A stretch of 64,000 nt of DNA. It comes from an uncultured Lachnospiraceae bacterium. GTDB lineage: Bacteria; Bacillota; Clostridia; Lachnospirales; Lachnospiraceae. A program made the position numbers and the translations under genes. The stretch's first letter is position 1; each line of letters begins with the position of its first letter. Below, one piece after another: positions 1 to 7,378 of the stretch. Location: contig CAKRCW010000010.1 of the NCBI GenBank assembly GCA_934309145.1, forward strand, positions 41,300 through 105,299, in the 5' to 3' direction. Below the pieces are notes generated by a model. That model was given only the letters and a program-made list of their open reading frames with translations, searched no databases and was not told the DNA's origin.

Positions 1-1
1 C

Positions 2-1234
2 CCTATTGAGGATGCCAGTGTCACCTGCTCTTATTTTGGTGAATGCGGCGGATGTGCATACCGTACAATGACTTATGAAAATCAGCTTAAATTAAAGGAG
101 GATATGGTTAAGAAGCTGCTTGACAATGTCCTTTTGGCAGATGGCTCTGCTTCTAAGGATTATAAATGGGAGGGGATTCTGCCATCACCTGTAGTTGCAG
201 GATATAGAAATAAGATGGAGTTCACATTTGGAGATGCTTACAAGGATGGTCCACTTGCACTTGGGCTTCACAAAAAGGGAAGCTTCCACGACATATTAAA
301 TGTCGCTGGCTGTGAGATTATAGGTGATGATTGGAGTAAAATACTTATATTTACAGAGAAATTCTTCGCAGTTAAAGAAGTGCCTTATTATCACAGAATG
401 AAGCATGAGGGAATTTTAAGAAATCTGGTTGTCCGCCAGTCAAAGGCGACAGGGGAATTTCTTATCAATCTTGTCACCACCACACAATGGGACAAGTATG
501 GATTTGATAATTCTGTGCTTGATGAATATGTTTCAGGACTGCTTAATATAGCCAGCGATGAGGATTTTGAAGGCACTATAGCAGGTATTTTATATACCGA
601 AAATGATACCCTTGGTGACGTTGTAAAGAGTGACAGAATGTTATGTCTGTACGGAAAAGATTTCATTATGGAAGAGGTTATGGGACTTAAGTTTAAGATA
701 TCGCCTTTTTCATTTTTCCAGACTAATACAAAGGGTTGTGAGGTTTTGTACAGCAAGGCAAGAGAGTATATTTTATCTGGCGATGTTGACGGCAAGATTG
801 TATTTGATTTGTACAGTGGAACAGGAACAATAGCTCAGATGATGGCTCCTGTTGCCAAGAAGGTTATTGGAATAGAGATTGTTGAGGAGGCAGTTGTTGC
901 GGCACGCGAAAATGCGAAGCTCAATGGACTTGATAATTGTGAGTTTATCGCGGGTGACGTGCTTAAGGCTATTGACCTTGTGCAGGATAAGCCGGATTTA
1001 ATTGTGTTAGATCCACCTAGAGATGGAATTAACCCTAAGGCATTGGACAAAATATTGGCGTTTGGGGTTGATGAGATGGTTTATATAAGCTGTAAGCCTA
1101 CATCACTTGCAAGGGATTTGGAGATTATTACTGAGAGAGGTTACAGGGTTGTTTGCGGGGCGTGCGTGGACCAATTTCCGTGGACTAATCATGTAGAGAC
1201 TGTTTGCTTGCTAAGCCGAAAAGCCGCTAACTAA
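2..1234 (+). CDS. 23S rRNA (uracil-C5)-methyltransferase, RlmD/TrmA (RumA) family, 5'-truncated by window edge
   Basis: The enzyme transfers a methyl group from S-adenosylmethionine to C5 of a uridine in RNA, most likely 23S rRNA. The frame stays open to base 2, so an ATG at 68 is internal and the true start lies outside the window. The upstream residues hold a C-x5-C-x2-C cluster (CSYFGECGGC), and a fourth Cys follows in NVAGCEI; together these are the [4Fe-4S] ligands of RumA-type enzymes. The SAM-binding motif (FDLYSGTGTIAQMM), the catalytic motif DPPRDGINPKAL and the nucleophile motif YISCKPTSLARDL are all present, and the C-terminus (DQFPWTNHVETVCLL) is typical of the family. Whether it methylates one or two positions (RlmD or RlmCD type) cannot be told from sequence. 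Confidence 0.93.
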   Translation, partial: PIEDASVTCSYFGECGGCAYRTMTYENQLKLKEDMVKKLLDNVLLADGSASKDYKWEGILPSPVVAGYRNKMEFTFGDAYKDGPLALGLHKKGSFHDILNVAGCEIIGDDWSKILIFTEKFFAVKEVPYYHRMKHEGILRNLVVRQSKATGEFLINLVTTTQWDKYGFDNSVLDEYVSGLLNIASDEDFEGTIAGILYTENDTLGDVVKSDRMLCLYGKDFIMEEVMGLKFKISPFSFFQTNTKGCEVLYSKAREYILSGDVDGKIVFDLYSGTGTIAQMMAPVAKKVIGIEIVEEAVVAARENAKLNGLDNCEFIAGDVLKAIDLVQDKPDLIVLDPPRDGINPKALDKILAFGVDEMVYISCKPTSLARDLEIITERGYRVVCGACVDQFPWTNHVETVCLLSRKAAN

Positions 1235-1315
1235 TCGGTTTGCAGGGCAATTTCTGCATAGATGTGACTGTGTTTTAACTTGGTTAAAATGTGTAATTGA
1301 TATTGATTTTTATAG

Positions 1316-1400
1316 AGGGGTGCAAAAATTTGCTGAGACTTTTGACGTGCGCCGGGATTGTATCGGCAAAAAATGGTTGTCCGCGAATAGTTGCACCCCT
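1316..1400. repeat. Intergenic inverted repeat, 10-bp perfect arms
   Basis: AGGGGTGCAA at 1316-1325 and its exact reverse complement at 1391-1400 enclose 65 bp containing further short GC-rich complementarity (GCCGGGA, TCGGC). It lies in the 230-bp gap between the methyltransferase and the next gene. No T-run follows, so it is not a classical terminator. It may be a REP-like element or a small mobile remnant. Confidence 0.55.
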
Positions 1401-1464
1401 AAATAGAGATAAAATCTAATTAAATGAAATAAACAATTGAATTCTTATGCTGTTGGAGGTGAAT

Positions 1465-1914
1465 ATGGTGAATATGAGTTACGAGATAAAACCTGGCTTA
1501 TCTATCGGACAAATTCAATTAGGAATGGACAGGAACAAGGTAAATGAGCTTATAACAGAGCTTGAAGAATGGAAAGATACTCCGTATGGATATAAAAAAG
1601 AAGTTATTTATGATTGTAATGATGATTTTCAGATTATGTATGATGATGATTTAAGAGTATCCTTTATTTTGTGTACATCACCTGAACTGTTGACTTTGCT
1701 AGGTAAATGTCTTAATTCAGAACTGTTCTACGAGGATATATTGGAAATGATTAAGGCTCAGGATCCTAGTATTGAAGAGGATGAAGAGGGTTTCATCAGT
1801 AATGAATTAGGATTTGGACTTAACTTTGATTATGATGATGACGAGCAAATATTTATTACATGTGTTCAGGTTGCTGTTAAAGATTTCTGGGCAAATGAGC
1901 CATGTGAGGAATAA
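1465..1914 (+). CDS. Hypothetical acidic protein, 149 aa
   Basis: I do not recognise this gene with certainty. It is a small, acidic, cytosolic-looking protein with no signal peptide or membrane segment. Its N-terminus (KPGLSIGQIQLGMDRNKV) has the form seen in small Firmicute accessory proteins and some contact-dependent immunity-like families, where a G-x-I-x-L-G-M turn precedes a helix. The ATG at 1465 is preferred over an upstream ATG at 1447 because GGAGG at 1455-1459 lies five bases upstream of 1465 and would be inside the coding region of the longer form. It borders an accessory region rich in toxin-antitoxin and defence remnants, which weakly suggests an accessory or immunity role. Confidence 0.6.
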   Translation: MVNMSYEIKPGLSIGQIQLGMDRNKVNELITELEEWKDTPYGYKKEVIYDCNDDFQIMYDDDLRVSFILCTSPELLTLLGKCLNSELFYEDILEMIKAQDPSIEEDEEGFISNELGFGLNFDYDDDEQIFITCVQVAVKDFWANEPCEE

Positions 1915-2034
1915 ATGTAATTTGTTATCTTTTAGTGCAGTGCTATAAGCCTTAACCTCGTAAGCTACGTTTACTATGTCGTTAGATTGAAATAGTTCTT
2001 TGGCTCGATTGTTAAATAATTGCATGATACAATA

Positions 2035-2048
2035 TCCGAAAATACGGA
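2035..2048. promoter_or_regulatory. Possible operator for the XRE regulator
   Basis: A small palindrome, TCCG-N6-CGGA, lies 22 bases upstream of the XRE-regulator start. Such regulators commonly bind short dyads over their own promoters. The assignment rests only on position and symmetry. Confidence 0.3.
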
Positions 2049-2070
2049 AATGCAAAAGGGATATTGAACT

Positions 2071-2355
2071 ATGAACATATATGAAAGAATCTTTGATAGA
2101 CTCGAAGAATTACATATGAGCCAGATTGAATTGTCGCGTAGAACGGGTATTGCTACTAGTACCATAAGCGACTGGCGTAAGAAAAAGATAAATCCACAGG
2201 CAGATAAGCTAGTTGCTATATGTAAGGCACTTGAGATGTCGCTTGTGGATTTGCTTTGTGAAGAAGAGGAAACAGAGAAATCAGTATCGACAGATTTAGA
2301 AACCCAAAGAAGAGTACTAAGATATTTTGAATTGCTGGAAATAATATTGTTATAA
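2071..2355 (+). CDS. XRE-family helix-turn-helix regulator, probably truncated
   Basis: This 94-aa protein has a complete N-terminal HTH of the Cro/C1 type (residues about 6-62: MSQIELSRRTGIATSTISDW, then KLVAICKALEMSLVDLL). It would bind DNA as a dimer. The C-terminus ends abruptly after YFELLEIILL. The neighbouring reading frame, which overlaps the stop, continues with a protein-like sequence, so the original gene was probably longer or fused to that segment and was cut by a frameshift. A small dyad upstream could be its own operator. The HTH itself is intact and may still function. Confidence 0.7.
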   Translation: MNIYERIFDRLEELHMSQIELSRRTGIATSTISDWRKKKINPQADKLVAICKALEMSLVDLLCEEEETEKSVSTDLETQRRVLRYFELLEIILL

Positions 2356-2731
2356 TTAATGACATAAGGTTTAAGGGGAAACGTTCAGTTGAATGGAGTG
2401 ATGTCGAAAAGTATCTTAGACAGTATGTTGGAGATTTTTATCAAATAGCTGAAACAGAAGATATTATATATATTGGTACAGATCTTCCAGATGAATACAC
2501 TGGTTCAAATTATACCAAACATATAAAGTGGACTATTGCAATACCTGAAATGATAGAAATAGCAACATCAAAGTCCTTTGAAGATAATAAGAAAAATAAA
2601 TATAGCAGACATGCAAAGAATGGATTGTATCAGCTGATATAGAGTATAGAAAGAAGTTTGGTTATGGTGTTTCATTAAGTATGATTCCTTCCACTGTAGA
2701 TAAAATAATAACTTGTGGGAATTGTTTGTAG
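2346..2731 (+). pseudogene. Decayed accessory-element protein (two frames)
   Basis: No intact ORF exists here, yet frame 3 reads as protein from 2346 to a stop at 2640 (VEWSDVEKYLRQYVGDFY, then IYIGTDLPDEYTGSNYT and PEMIEIATSKSFEDN). A neighbouring frame continues it to 2731 (KKFGYGVSLSMIPSTVDKI). From memory, the segment with DLPDEYTGS followed by PEMIEIA resembles a domain found in proteins of Firmicute integrative elements. A large internal deletion plus at least one frameshift has removed most of it. It overlaps the end of the XRE gene and may once have been joined to it. Confidence 0.5.
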
Positions 2732-2793
2732 GCATATATACGTGAATTAGCATCAGTTTGAAATTAAAGAATATACATTAAATAAATATATGT

Positions 2794-2850
2794 AATCCAT
2801 ACCTTTTGGCAATAAAATCAAAAATTGCCGAAAGGTATGGATTTTTTTTT
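2794..2850 (+). terminator. Strong hairpin followed by nine T's, upstream of abiEi
   Basis: The arms at 2794-2813 and 2824-2843 pair over 20 bp with one wobble and a 10-nt loop, and run directly into a T-tract at 2842-2850. It has the form of an intrinsic terminator and sits just before the AbiE pair. The right arm is repeated at the start of abiEi (see the direct-repeat entry), so the same DNA may also act as an operator or attenuator. Confidence 0.7.
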
Positions 2851-2905
2851 GATATATGTTATTATATATAATGGCAATAATTAAAAAAATTGCCGAAAGG
2901 TATGG
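2808..2905. repeat. Duplicated operator-like motif GGCAAT-N10-ATTGCC + 11 bp
   Basis: The motif GGCAAT-N10-ATTGCC followed by GAAAGGTATGG occurs at 2808-2840 and again at 2873-2905, with a period of 65 bp. Each copy contains its own 6-bp inverted repeat with the same 10-bp spacer, while the spacers themselves differ. Known AbiEi antitoxins repress their own operon by binding inverted repeats at the promoter, so these are good candidates for AbiEi binding sites. The second copy overlaps the first codons of abiEi. Confidence 0.6.
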
Positions 2906-3638
2906 TGGTGCTATGTGGTATCAAAATGTAATTGCGGATTTAAGTAAAGATACTTTATACACGAGAAAGCAAATATACAATGAGTTAAAACAGATTAAAC
3001 CAACGCTGTCAAAAGATTCTTTCAACTGGGTGATTAATAAACTTGTGAAAGAGGGAGTCTTGTGCCGGGAGCAGAGAGGTATATATGTGCCTTGGAACGA
3101 TTCTAACTGTTTAAGCAAAAAAAATATTTATGTTCCACAATATAGTAAAAAAAGTAATGAAATTGCAATGGCAATTGAGGATGAGTTTCCACTTGTGGAT
3201 TTTGTTTGTTTTGAGAGTGTGCAGCTTAATGAGTTTCTTAATCATATGATTGCACAAAACACATTTTTTATTATGGTGGAACGAGATGCATTAGATTCGG
3301 TTTTTCGATATTTACAAGAGCAAGATTTTGGAAATATATTGATTAAACCAAGAAATCAGGAATGGGATGCATATTGGACAAGGGATAGTATTGTTCTGCT
3401 TAATTTAGTTAGTGAACATCCTCGAAATACCGAGGTGAAGCACGGAATTAGTATTGAACAGTTATTGGTTGATGTTGTTTCAGAAAAAACATTTAGGTTG
3501 TTATACAGTAAGAATGAGATATATCGTATTTATGAAACTGCGGATCGACTATATGCAATTGATTATACAAGGTTGTTAAGATATGCCAGAAGAAGAGGAA
3601 AGGCAGAAGAAATAGGAAAGTACATTGGAGGAAGATAA
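2871..3638 (+). CDS. abiEi: AbiEi-family antitoxin / transcriptional repressor (type IV TA)
   Basis: This is the antitoxin half of an AbiE system. It has an N-terminal winged-helix region (residues about 10-75: YTRKQIYNELKQIKPTLSKD to REQRGIYV) and a larger C-terminal domain, as in AbiEi proteins. Family members repress their own operon and neutralise the toxin without stable binding. The start is uncertain: ATG 2856, 2871 and 2913 are in frame and none has a good ribosome site. ATG 2871 keeps the helix IIKKIAERYGGAMWYQ. The toxin gene begins at the base after its stop, and its Shine-Dalgarno (GGAGGAAG) lies within the last codons here, so the two are translationally coupled. Confidence 0.82.
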   Translation: MAIIKKIAERYGGAMWYQNVIADLSKDTLYTRKQIYNELKQIKPTLSKDSFNWVINKLVKEGVLCREQRGIYVPWNDSNCLSKKNIYVPQYSKKSNEIAMAIEDEFPLVDFVCFESVQLNEFLNHMIAQNTFFIMVERDALDSVFRYLQEQDFGNILIKPRNQEWDAYWTRDSIVLLNLVSEHPRNTEVKHGISIEQLLVDVVSEKTFRLLYSKNEIYRIYETADRLYAIDYTRLLRYARRRGKAEEIGKYIGGR

Positions 3639-4715
3639 ATGCTTACGCAAGATAATTTTACAAAAGAAAATATAGACAGATTATGTTTATTAAGTGGCAA
3701 CGATCCATCTCTGCTTGAGAAGACGGTGTATGCCTTCGGATTACTGGAAGCTATATCAAAGGTAGGGATGCCATTCATCTTCAAGGGTGGTACTTGTTTA
3801 ATGTTATTACTTGATAAACCACGGAGATTATCAACGGATATTGATATCATTGTGAAACCGGGAACTGATGTTGAGCAGTATATAGCTGAAGCTGGTAAAA
3901 TATTTCCATTTAAGAGCCAGAGCGAAGATGTGAGAAAGGGAAGAAACAACATAGAAAAAAGACATTATGAATTCACATATGACTCACCGGTTAATGGAAA
4001 GCCATTGGTTATATTGCTGGATATACTATTTGAAGAGAATCATTATCGCACATTGCTTGAAAAACCAATACGGAATGAACTCCTGATAACAGATGGAGAT
4101 GATTTTACAGTAAAAGTTCCAGATGTAAATAGTATTCTTGGAGATAAACTCACAGCATTTGCACCTCATACTACAGGAATCAGATTTGGAATTGATAAGG
4201 AACTGGAGATTATAAAGCAGTTGTTTGACTGTTACACACTTACTAGAAATATGACGGATTTTTCAGAGGTGAAGGATGTCTACAAACAGGTAGCTCAGAC
4301 AGAACTTGGATATCGGGGCATGGATTATAGCATACAAACTGTCCTGCAAGATACGATAAGCAGTTGCTTTTGTATAATTGCAAAAGGCGGAATAGATAAA
4401 GAAGAATATGAATATTTTATGGATGGAATACGTCGAATCGGTGGTCATATATATAGCGAGCGGTTTAATGCAGAAAAAGCTGCGTATATAGCGTGTGAGG
4501 TTTTGTATTTGTCTTCCTGTATTTATATGGATAAAGAATATATTCCGATAGAGGATGTAGCAACATCCATAGATCAAGAGCTTCAATTTAAGGGTGCGAG
4601 ATCAATAAATTATTTAAGGAAGGTAAGACCGGAGAGTTATACATATGTAATTGCAGCTGTGGAGATGCTTGGAGATAAAATTGAGGATGTGATTTATTCA
4701 TTTTTCCCTAAGTAG
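3639..4715 (+). CDS. abiEii: AbiEii/AbiGii-family nucleotidyltransferase toxin
   Basis: This is the toxin of the AbiE pair, a DNA-polymerase-beta-fold nucleotidyltransferase. The active-site signature is intact: KGGTCLMLL (residues 49-57) and, after a short loop, STDIDIIV with the paired acids D67 and D69. AbiEii toxins of this group use NTPs to inactivate a cellular target (tRNA modification is shown for relatives) and cause growth arrest that blocks phage. The 358-aa length fits the larger members of the family. It directly abuts abiEi. Remnants of a YhcG-type nuclease immediately downstream indicate a defence-island setting. Confidence 0.87.
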   Translation: MLTQDNFTKENIDRLCLLSGNDPSLLEKTVYAFGLLEAISKVGMPFIFKGGTCLMLLLDKPRRLSTDIDIIVKPGTDVEQYIAEAGKIFPFKSQSEDVRKGRNNIEKRHYEFTYDSPVNGKPLVILLDILFEENHYRTLLEKPIRNELLITDGDDFTVKVPDVNSILGDKLTAFAPHTTGIRFGIDKELEIIKQLFDCYTLTRNMTDFSEVKDVYKQVAQTELGYRGMDYSIQTVLQDTISSCFCIIAKGGIDKEEYEYFMDGIRRIGGHIYSERFNAEKAAYIACEVLYLSSCIYMDKEYIPIEDVATSIDQELQFKGARSINYLRKVRPESYTYVIAAVEMLGDKIEDVIYSFFPK

Positions 4716-4725
4716 GATCAAATAT

Positions 4726-5377
4726 ATGCGTAAGTTTGCAGCGTGTTGGCTGGACTATGAAATTGTGCAACAGGTTGTTGCACGATTACCATGGAGAACA
4801 AATTTAAAATTAATTGACAAGATAGATAGTCAAGAAGGTAGATTGTGGTACGCAACTAAGGCAATTGAGAATGGATGGAGCAGTACAATCTTAGAATTGC
4901 AGATAGAATCTTGCCTTATGTAGAGAACGGGGAAAAGCATAAAAAATTTTCCGACAGCATTGCCACCTTTAGAATCTGATATGGCTAATCAGATATTTAA
5001 AGATCCATATCTTTTCGACTTTTTAGGGACGAATATTCCTAGAAGAGAGGCAGAAGTAGAACAGCAATTGATTGAGCATATACAAAAGTTTTTGCATTTG
5101 TCGGAAGGCAAGTACATTTAGAAGTAGGGGGACAGGATTTTTATTCAGACTTGTTATTTTATCATTTGAAATTGCGTTGCTATGTTGTTATTGAGTTGAA
5201 GGCGTGTGATTTTGAACCAGGATTTGTTAGTCAGCTTAATATGTATCAGAATGCTGTAAATGATATTATGCGTCATTCGGATGATAAGCCAACTATAGGA
5301 TTGTTGCTTGTAAAAGAAAAAATAAGACGGTAAGTGCTTTGCCGTCGATTGAGGAAATTGAAAAAGAATTAGAATAA
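4726..5377 (+). pseudogene. Decayed YhcG / DUF1016 PD-(D/E)XK nuclease-family gene
   Basis: Three separate open segments align in order with one DUF1016 (YhcG) protein. They are the N-terminal part (CWLDYEIVQQVVARLPWRTN, then ATKAIENGWSSTILELQIES), a middle part in other frames (SDMANQIFKDPYLFDFLG), and the nuclease core (GQDFYSDLLFYHLKLRCYVV, then ELKACDFEPGFVSQLNMYQN), ending ALPSIEEIEKELE. Stops and frameshifts near 4921, 5120 and 5330 break the frame, and the first part of the gene is missing. The core residues (FYSDLLFYH and IELKACDF) survive, so decay looks recent. YhcG proteins are commonly found with restriction and other defence genes. Confidence 0.8.
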
Positions 5378-5550
5378 GTAATGTATAAATTAGTGCTAAT
5401 AAAATAATAAAAGGTATTGGATTATGGCAAAGATTGAAACATTCAGTGTTTCACGGAGGTTTAAACTGGGAAACATTGTCGGTTAAGATTGTTTTGTGTT
5501 AAATACTATTCACTTGAATTTTTCACCCAAAAGTAATATATTAAGACGAT

Positions 5551-5616
5551 AAGATTTGCTGTGCGTTAGGATGTACTCCTAATGATATTATGGAGTTTTG
5601 TGATGACAGCATATAA
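5551..5616 (+). pseudogene. C-terminal scrap of a small XRE regulator
   Basis: The sequence encodes KICCALGCTPNDIMEFCDDSI followed by a stop, the usual tail of the roughly 70-aa XRE regulators common in Lachnospiraceae mobile elements. The region upstream (about 5400-5550) is AT-rich and has no matching HTH in frame. The rest of the 253-bp gap between the YhcG remnant and the LuxR gene holds nothing I can assign. Confidence 0.5.
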
Positions 5617-5630
5617 AGAGGGGTTTTGTA

Positions 5631-7082
5631 ATGAACAGCATTATAACGACAATAAAGCAGAGTATTGATTTAAAAAAGCATAATAAATTCCCATACCTTT
5701 ATGCCACCATTTTGATGGGGGTATTTACGTTTTTATTTTTGGGTATAGAATATTTGTATGTGGATGTACTTTCCAATATTGTTTCGGAGAGCAAAACCGT
5801 ACTTGTACAAAATTATGCACTTGGTGTAAGTGCTATTGGTTTTTTGTTATATTCACTGTTTCGTTGGTTCTGCAAAGGACGATTGAGAACAGTTTGTTTT
5901 ATTTTTATCGGTTTGGCGTCAGTTTCTGGAATCACAGTTATCTGTACTAGTGCAGTTTTCATTACAATTTTTGTGGCGGGACTTATGTTGTTCCTGCTTC
6001 TCGGATTGCTTGGCGGTGGTGTGTTTTATGTAGCTATGCTTATGATGAAAACTGACAGGTATTTAGCGAGGATTGTGGGAATTTCTTATGCAATGGGTAT
6101 CCTGCTTCAATTTGTAAATAATAATCTTGTTCGTTTAGAGATTGTAGAAGCTGTTATTTTGGCAGTATTCTTACTGTTACTTGTCGGGATGATGATAAAG
6201 AGTGAGCAAATCTATTGCAAACAAGAGGAACAATCAGCCTATGCCCCAGCGGATGATGAACAAAAAGGGTGTTGTTGGAAAATTGAAAAAGGAACAATCG
6301 TTGGAATTCTTTTGATTTTGCTTGTAACATTGATGACCTGTATTTTCAGCACTCTTGATAATGCAGTCACACTTGTTCATTCAAGCGGTAGTGTTGATAT
6401 TGGGCAAATGCCAAGAATTCTGCTTGCATTAAGTGGTCTGGCAGCAGGCTTTATATTTGATATAAAAAATCGCAAATATATGGGGATTATTATGTATTGC
6501 GTGATGGTATTGTCTACCCTATGCATTGCTGTGCTGAAATTTGCGGGATCGTTTTTGGTTGGATTGGTTATTTTTTATTTGTCAGCAAGCTTTTTTGCTG
6601 TGTTTTTTACCTCTGGATTTATGGAGATTTCACGCTATATGAGAGTTCCTGCACTATGGGCAGGAATGGGACGGGCAGTAAATAATATGATAGCTGCCCT
6701 TATTGCCAATTTTGTTTTGAAGCTCCTGTCCTATGACAACAGCCTTGCGGCCATTATCCTTGTGCTGGTTTTGTTTGTGTCGGTCAGTGTAGTGGCAGTT
6801 GTGTATACCTTTCAGAAGAAGAACTTTATGGAGCAGATTGTTGTAGATGCTGTGGATGTGATTGATGAAAAGGAAAAATTACGGAATTTTTCAGAAGAGT
6901 TTTCATTCACGGAAAGAGAAACCGAGGTTTTTGATTTCCTTATCAATACAGAGGACAGTATTCAGACAATTGCGGATAATCTTTATGTTTCCAGACGGAC
7001 TTTGGAGCGTTGTATTTCTAAAATTTATGAAAAGACGGGAGTAAAATCCCGTGTAGGATTACTTAACCTTTACAAAAAATGA
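5631..7082 (+). CDS. Membrane-bound LuxR-type regulator (MFS-like N-terminus + HTH)
   Basis: This 483-aa protein has about twelve hydrophobic segments (residues 20-400) in a transporter-like arrangement, then a cytoplasmic LuxR-type HTH at about 418-483. The HTH carries FTERETEVFDFLI, then IADNLYVSRRTLERCISKIY and GVKSRVGLLNLY. Such fusions are abundant in Firmicutes and Actinobacteria of the gut; they are thought to sense a small molecule through the membrane part and control a nearby gene. The obvious candidate target is the sortase-type surface protein that follows. GAGGGG precedes the ATG. A terminator-like hairpin follows at 7111-7138, so the surface protein is probably transcribed separately. 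Confidence 0.85.
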   Translation: MNSIITTIKQSIDLKKHNKFPYLYATILMGVFTFLFLGIEYLYVDVLSNIVSESKTVLVQNYALGVSAIGFLLYSLFRWFCKGRLRTVCFIFIGLASVSGITVICTSAVFITIFVAGLMLFLLLGLLGGGVFYVAMLMMKTDRYLARIVGISYAMGILLQFVNNNLVRLEIVEAVILAVFLLLLVGMMIKSEQIYCKQEEQSAYAPADDEQKGCCWKIEKGTIVGILLILLVTLMTCIFSTLDNAVTLVHSSGSVDIGQMPRILLALSGLAAGFIFDIKNRKYMGIIMYCVMVLSTLCIAVLKFAGSFLVGLVIFYLSASFFAVFFTSGFMEISRYMRVPALWAGMGRAVNNMIAALIANFVLKLLSYDNSLAAIILVLVLFVSVSVVAVVYTFQKKNFMEQIVVDAVDVIDEKEKLRNFSEEFSFTERETEVFDFLINTEDSIQTIADNLYVSRRTLERCISKIYEKTGVKSRVGLLNLYKK

Positions 7083-7110
7083 TTATGGGACATTATCTTC
7101 TTTTTCAAAT

Positions 7111-7138
7111 CGCATTTCGGAAAAAGAGTGCGTTTTTT
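7111..7138 (+). terminator. Intrinsic terminator after the LuxR-type gene
   Basis: CGCATT pairs with AGTGCG across a 10-nt loop and is followed by six T's. It is a short stem with one G-U pair. The rest of the 296-bp gap to the surface-protein start holds no further feature I can support. Confidence 0.55.
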
Positions 7139-7378
7139 CTCTGTTTTTGTATAATGGCGGAGGTACGCCATCCTATTTTTACCAGATTGGCGGACTTCCC
7201 TTATATACTTCTTCTTACCCTTAATATATAATTTTATCAGCATTTATGTAGAATAAGTGAAGCACGTCATGAAAAGGAGGTTAAATCATTAACGCTACTC
7301 AAATGAAACAGTGTTGGCGAAAGTTTTGCCCGAAGAAGTAATAAAATGATAATAAGATTTAGAAGGGGAGGAACTATT

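Noticed and set aside
391..795. Minus-strand open frame inside the RNA methyltransferase gene
   Set aside because: It is antisense to a strongly conserved gene and shows no protein-like pattern or start signals.
5151..5333. A 60-codon open frame read as a separate gene
   Set aside because: It is the nuclease-core piece of the broken YhcG/DUF1016 gene and has no start signals of its own.
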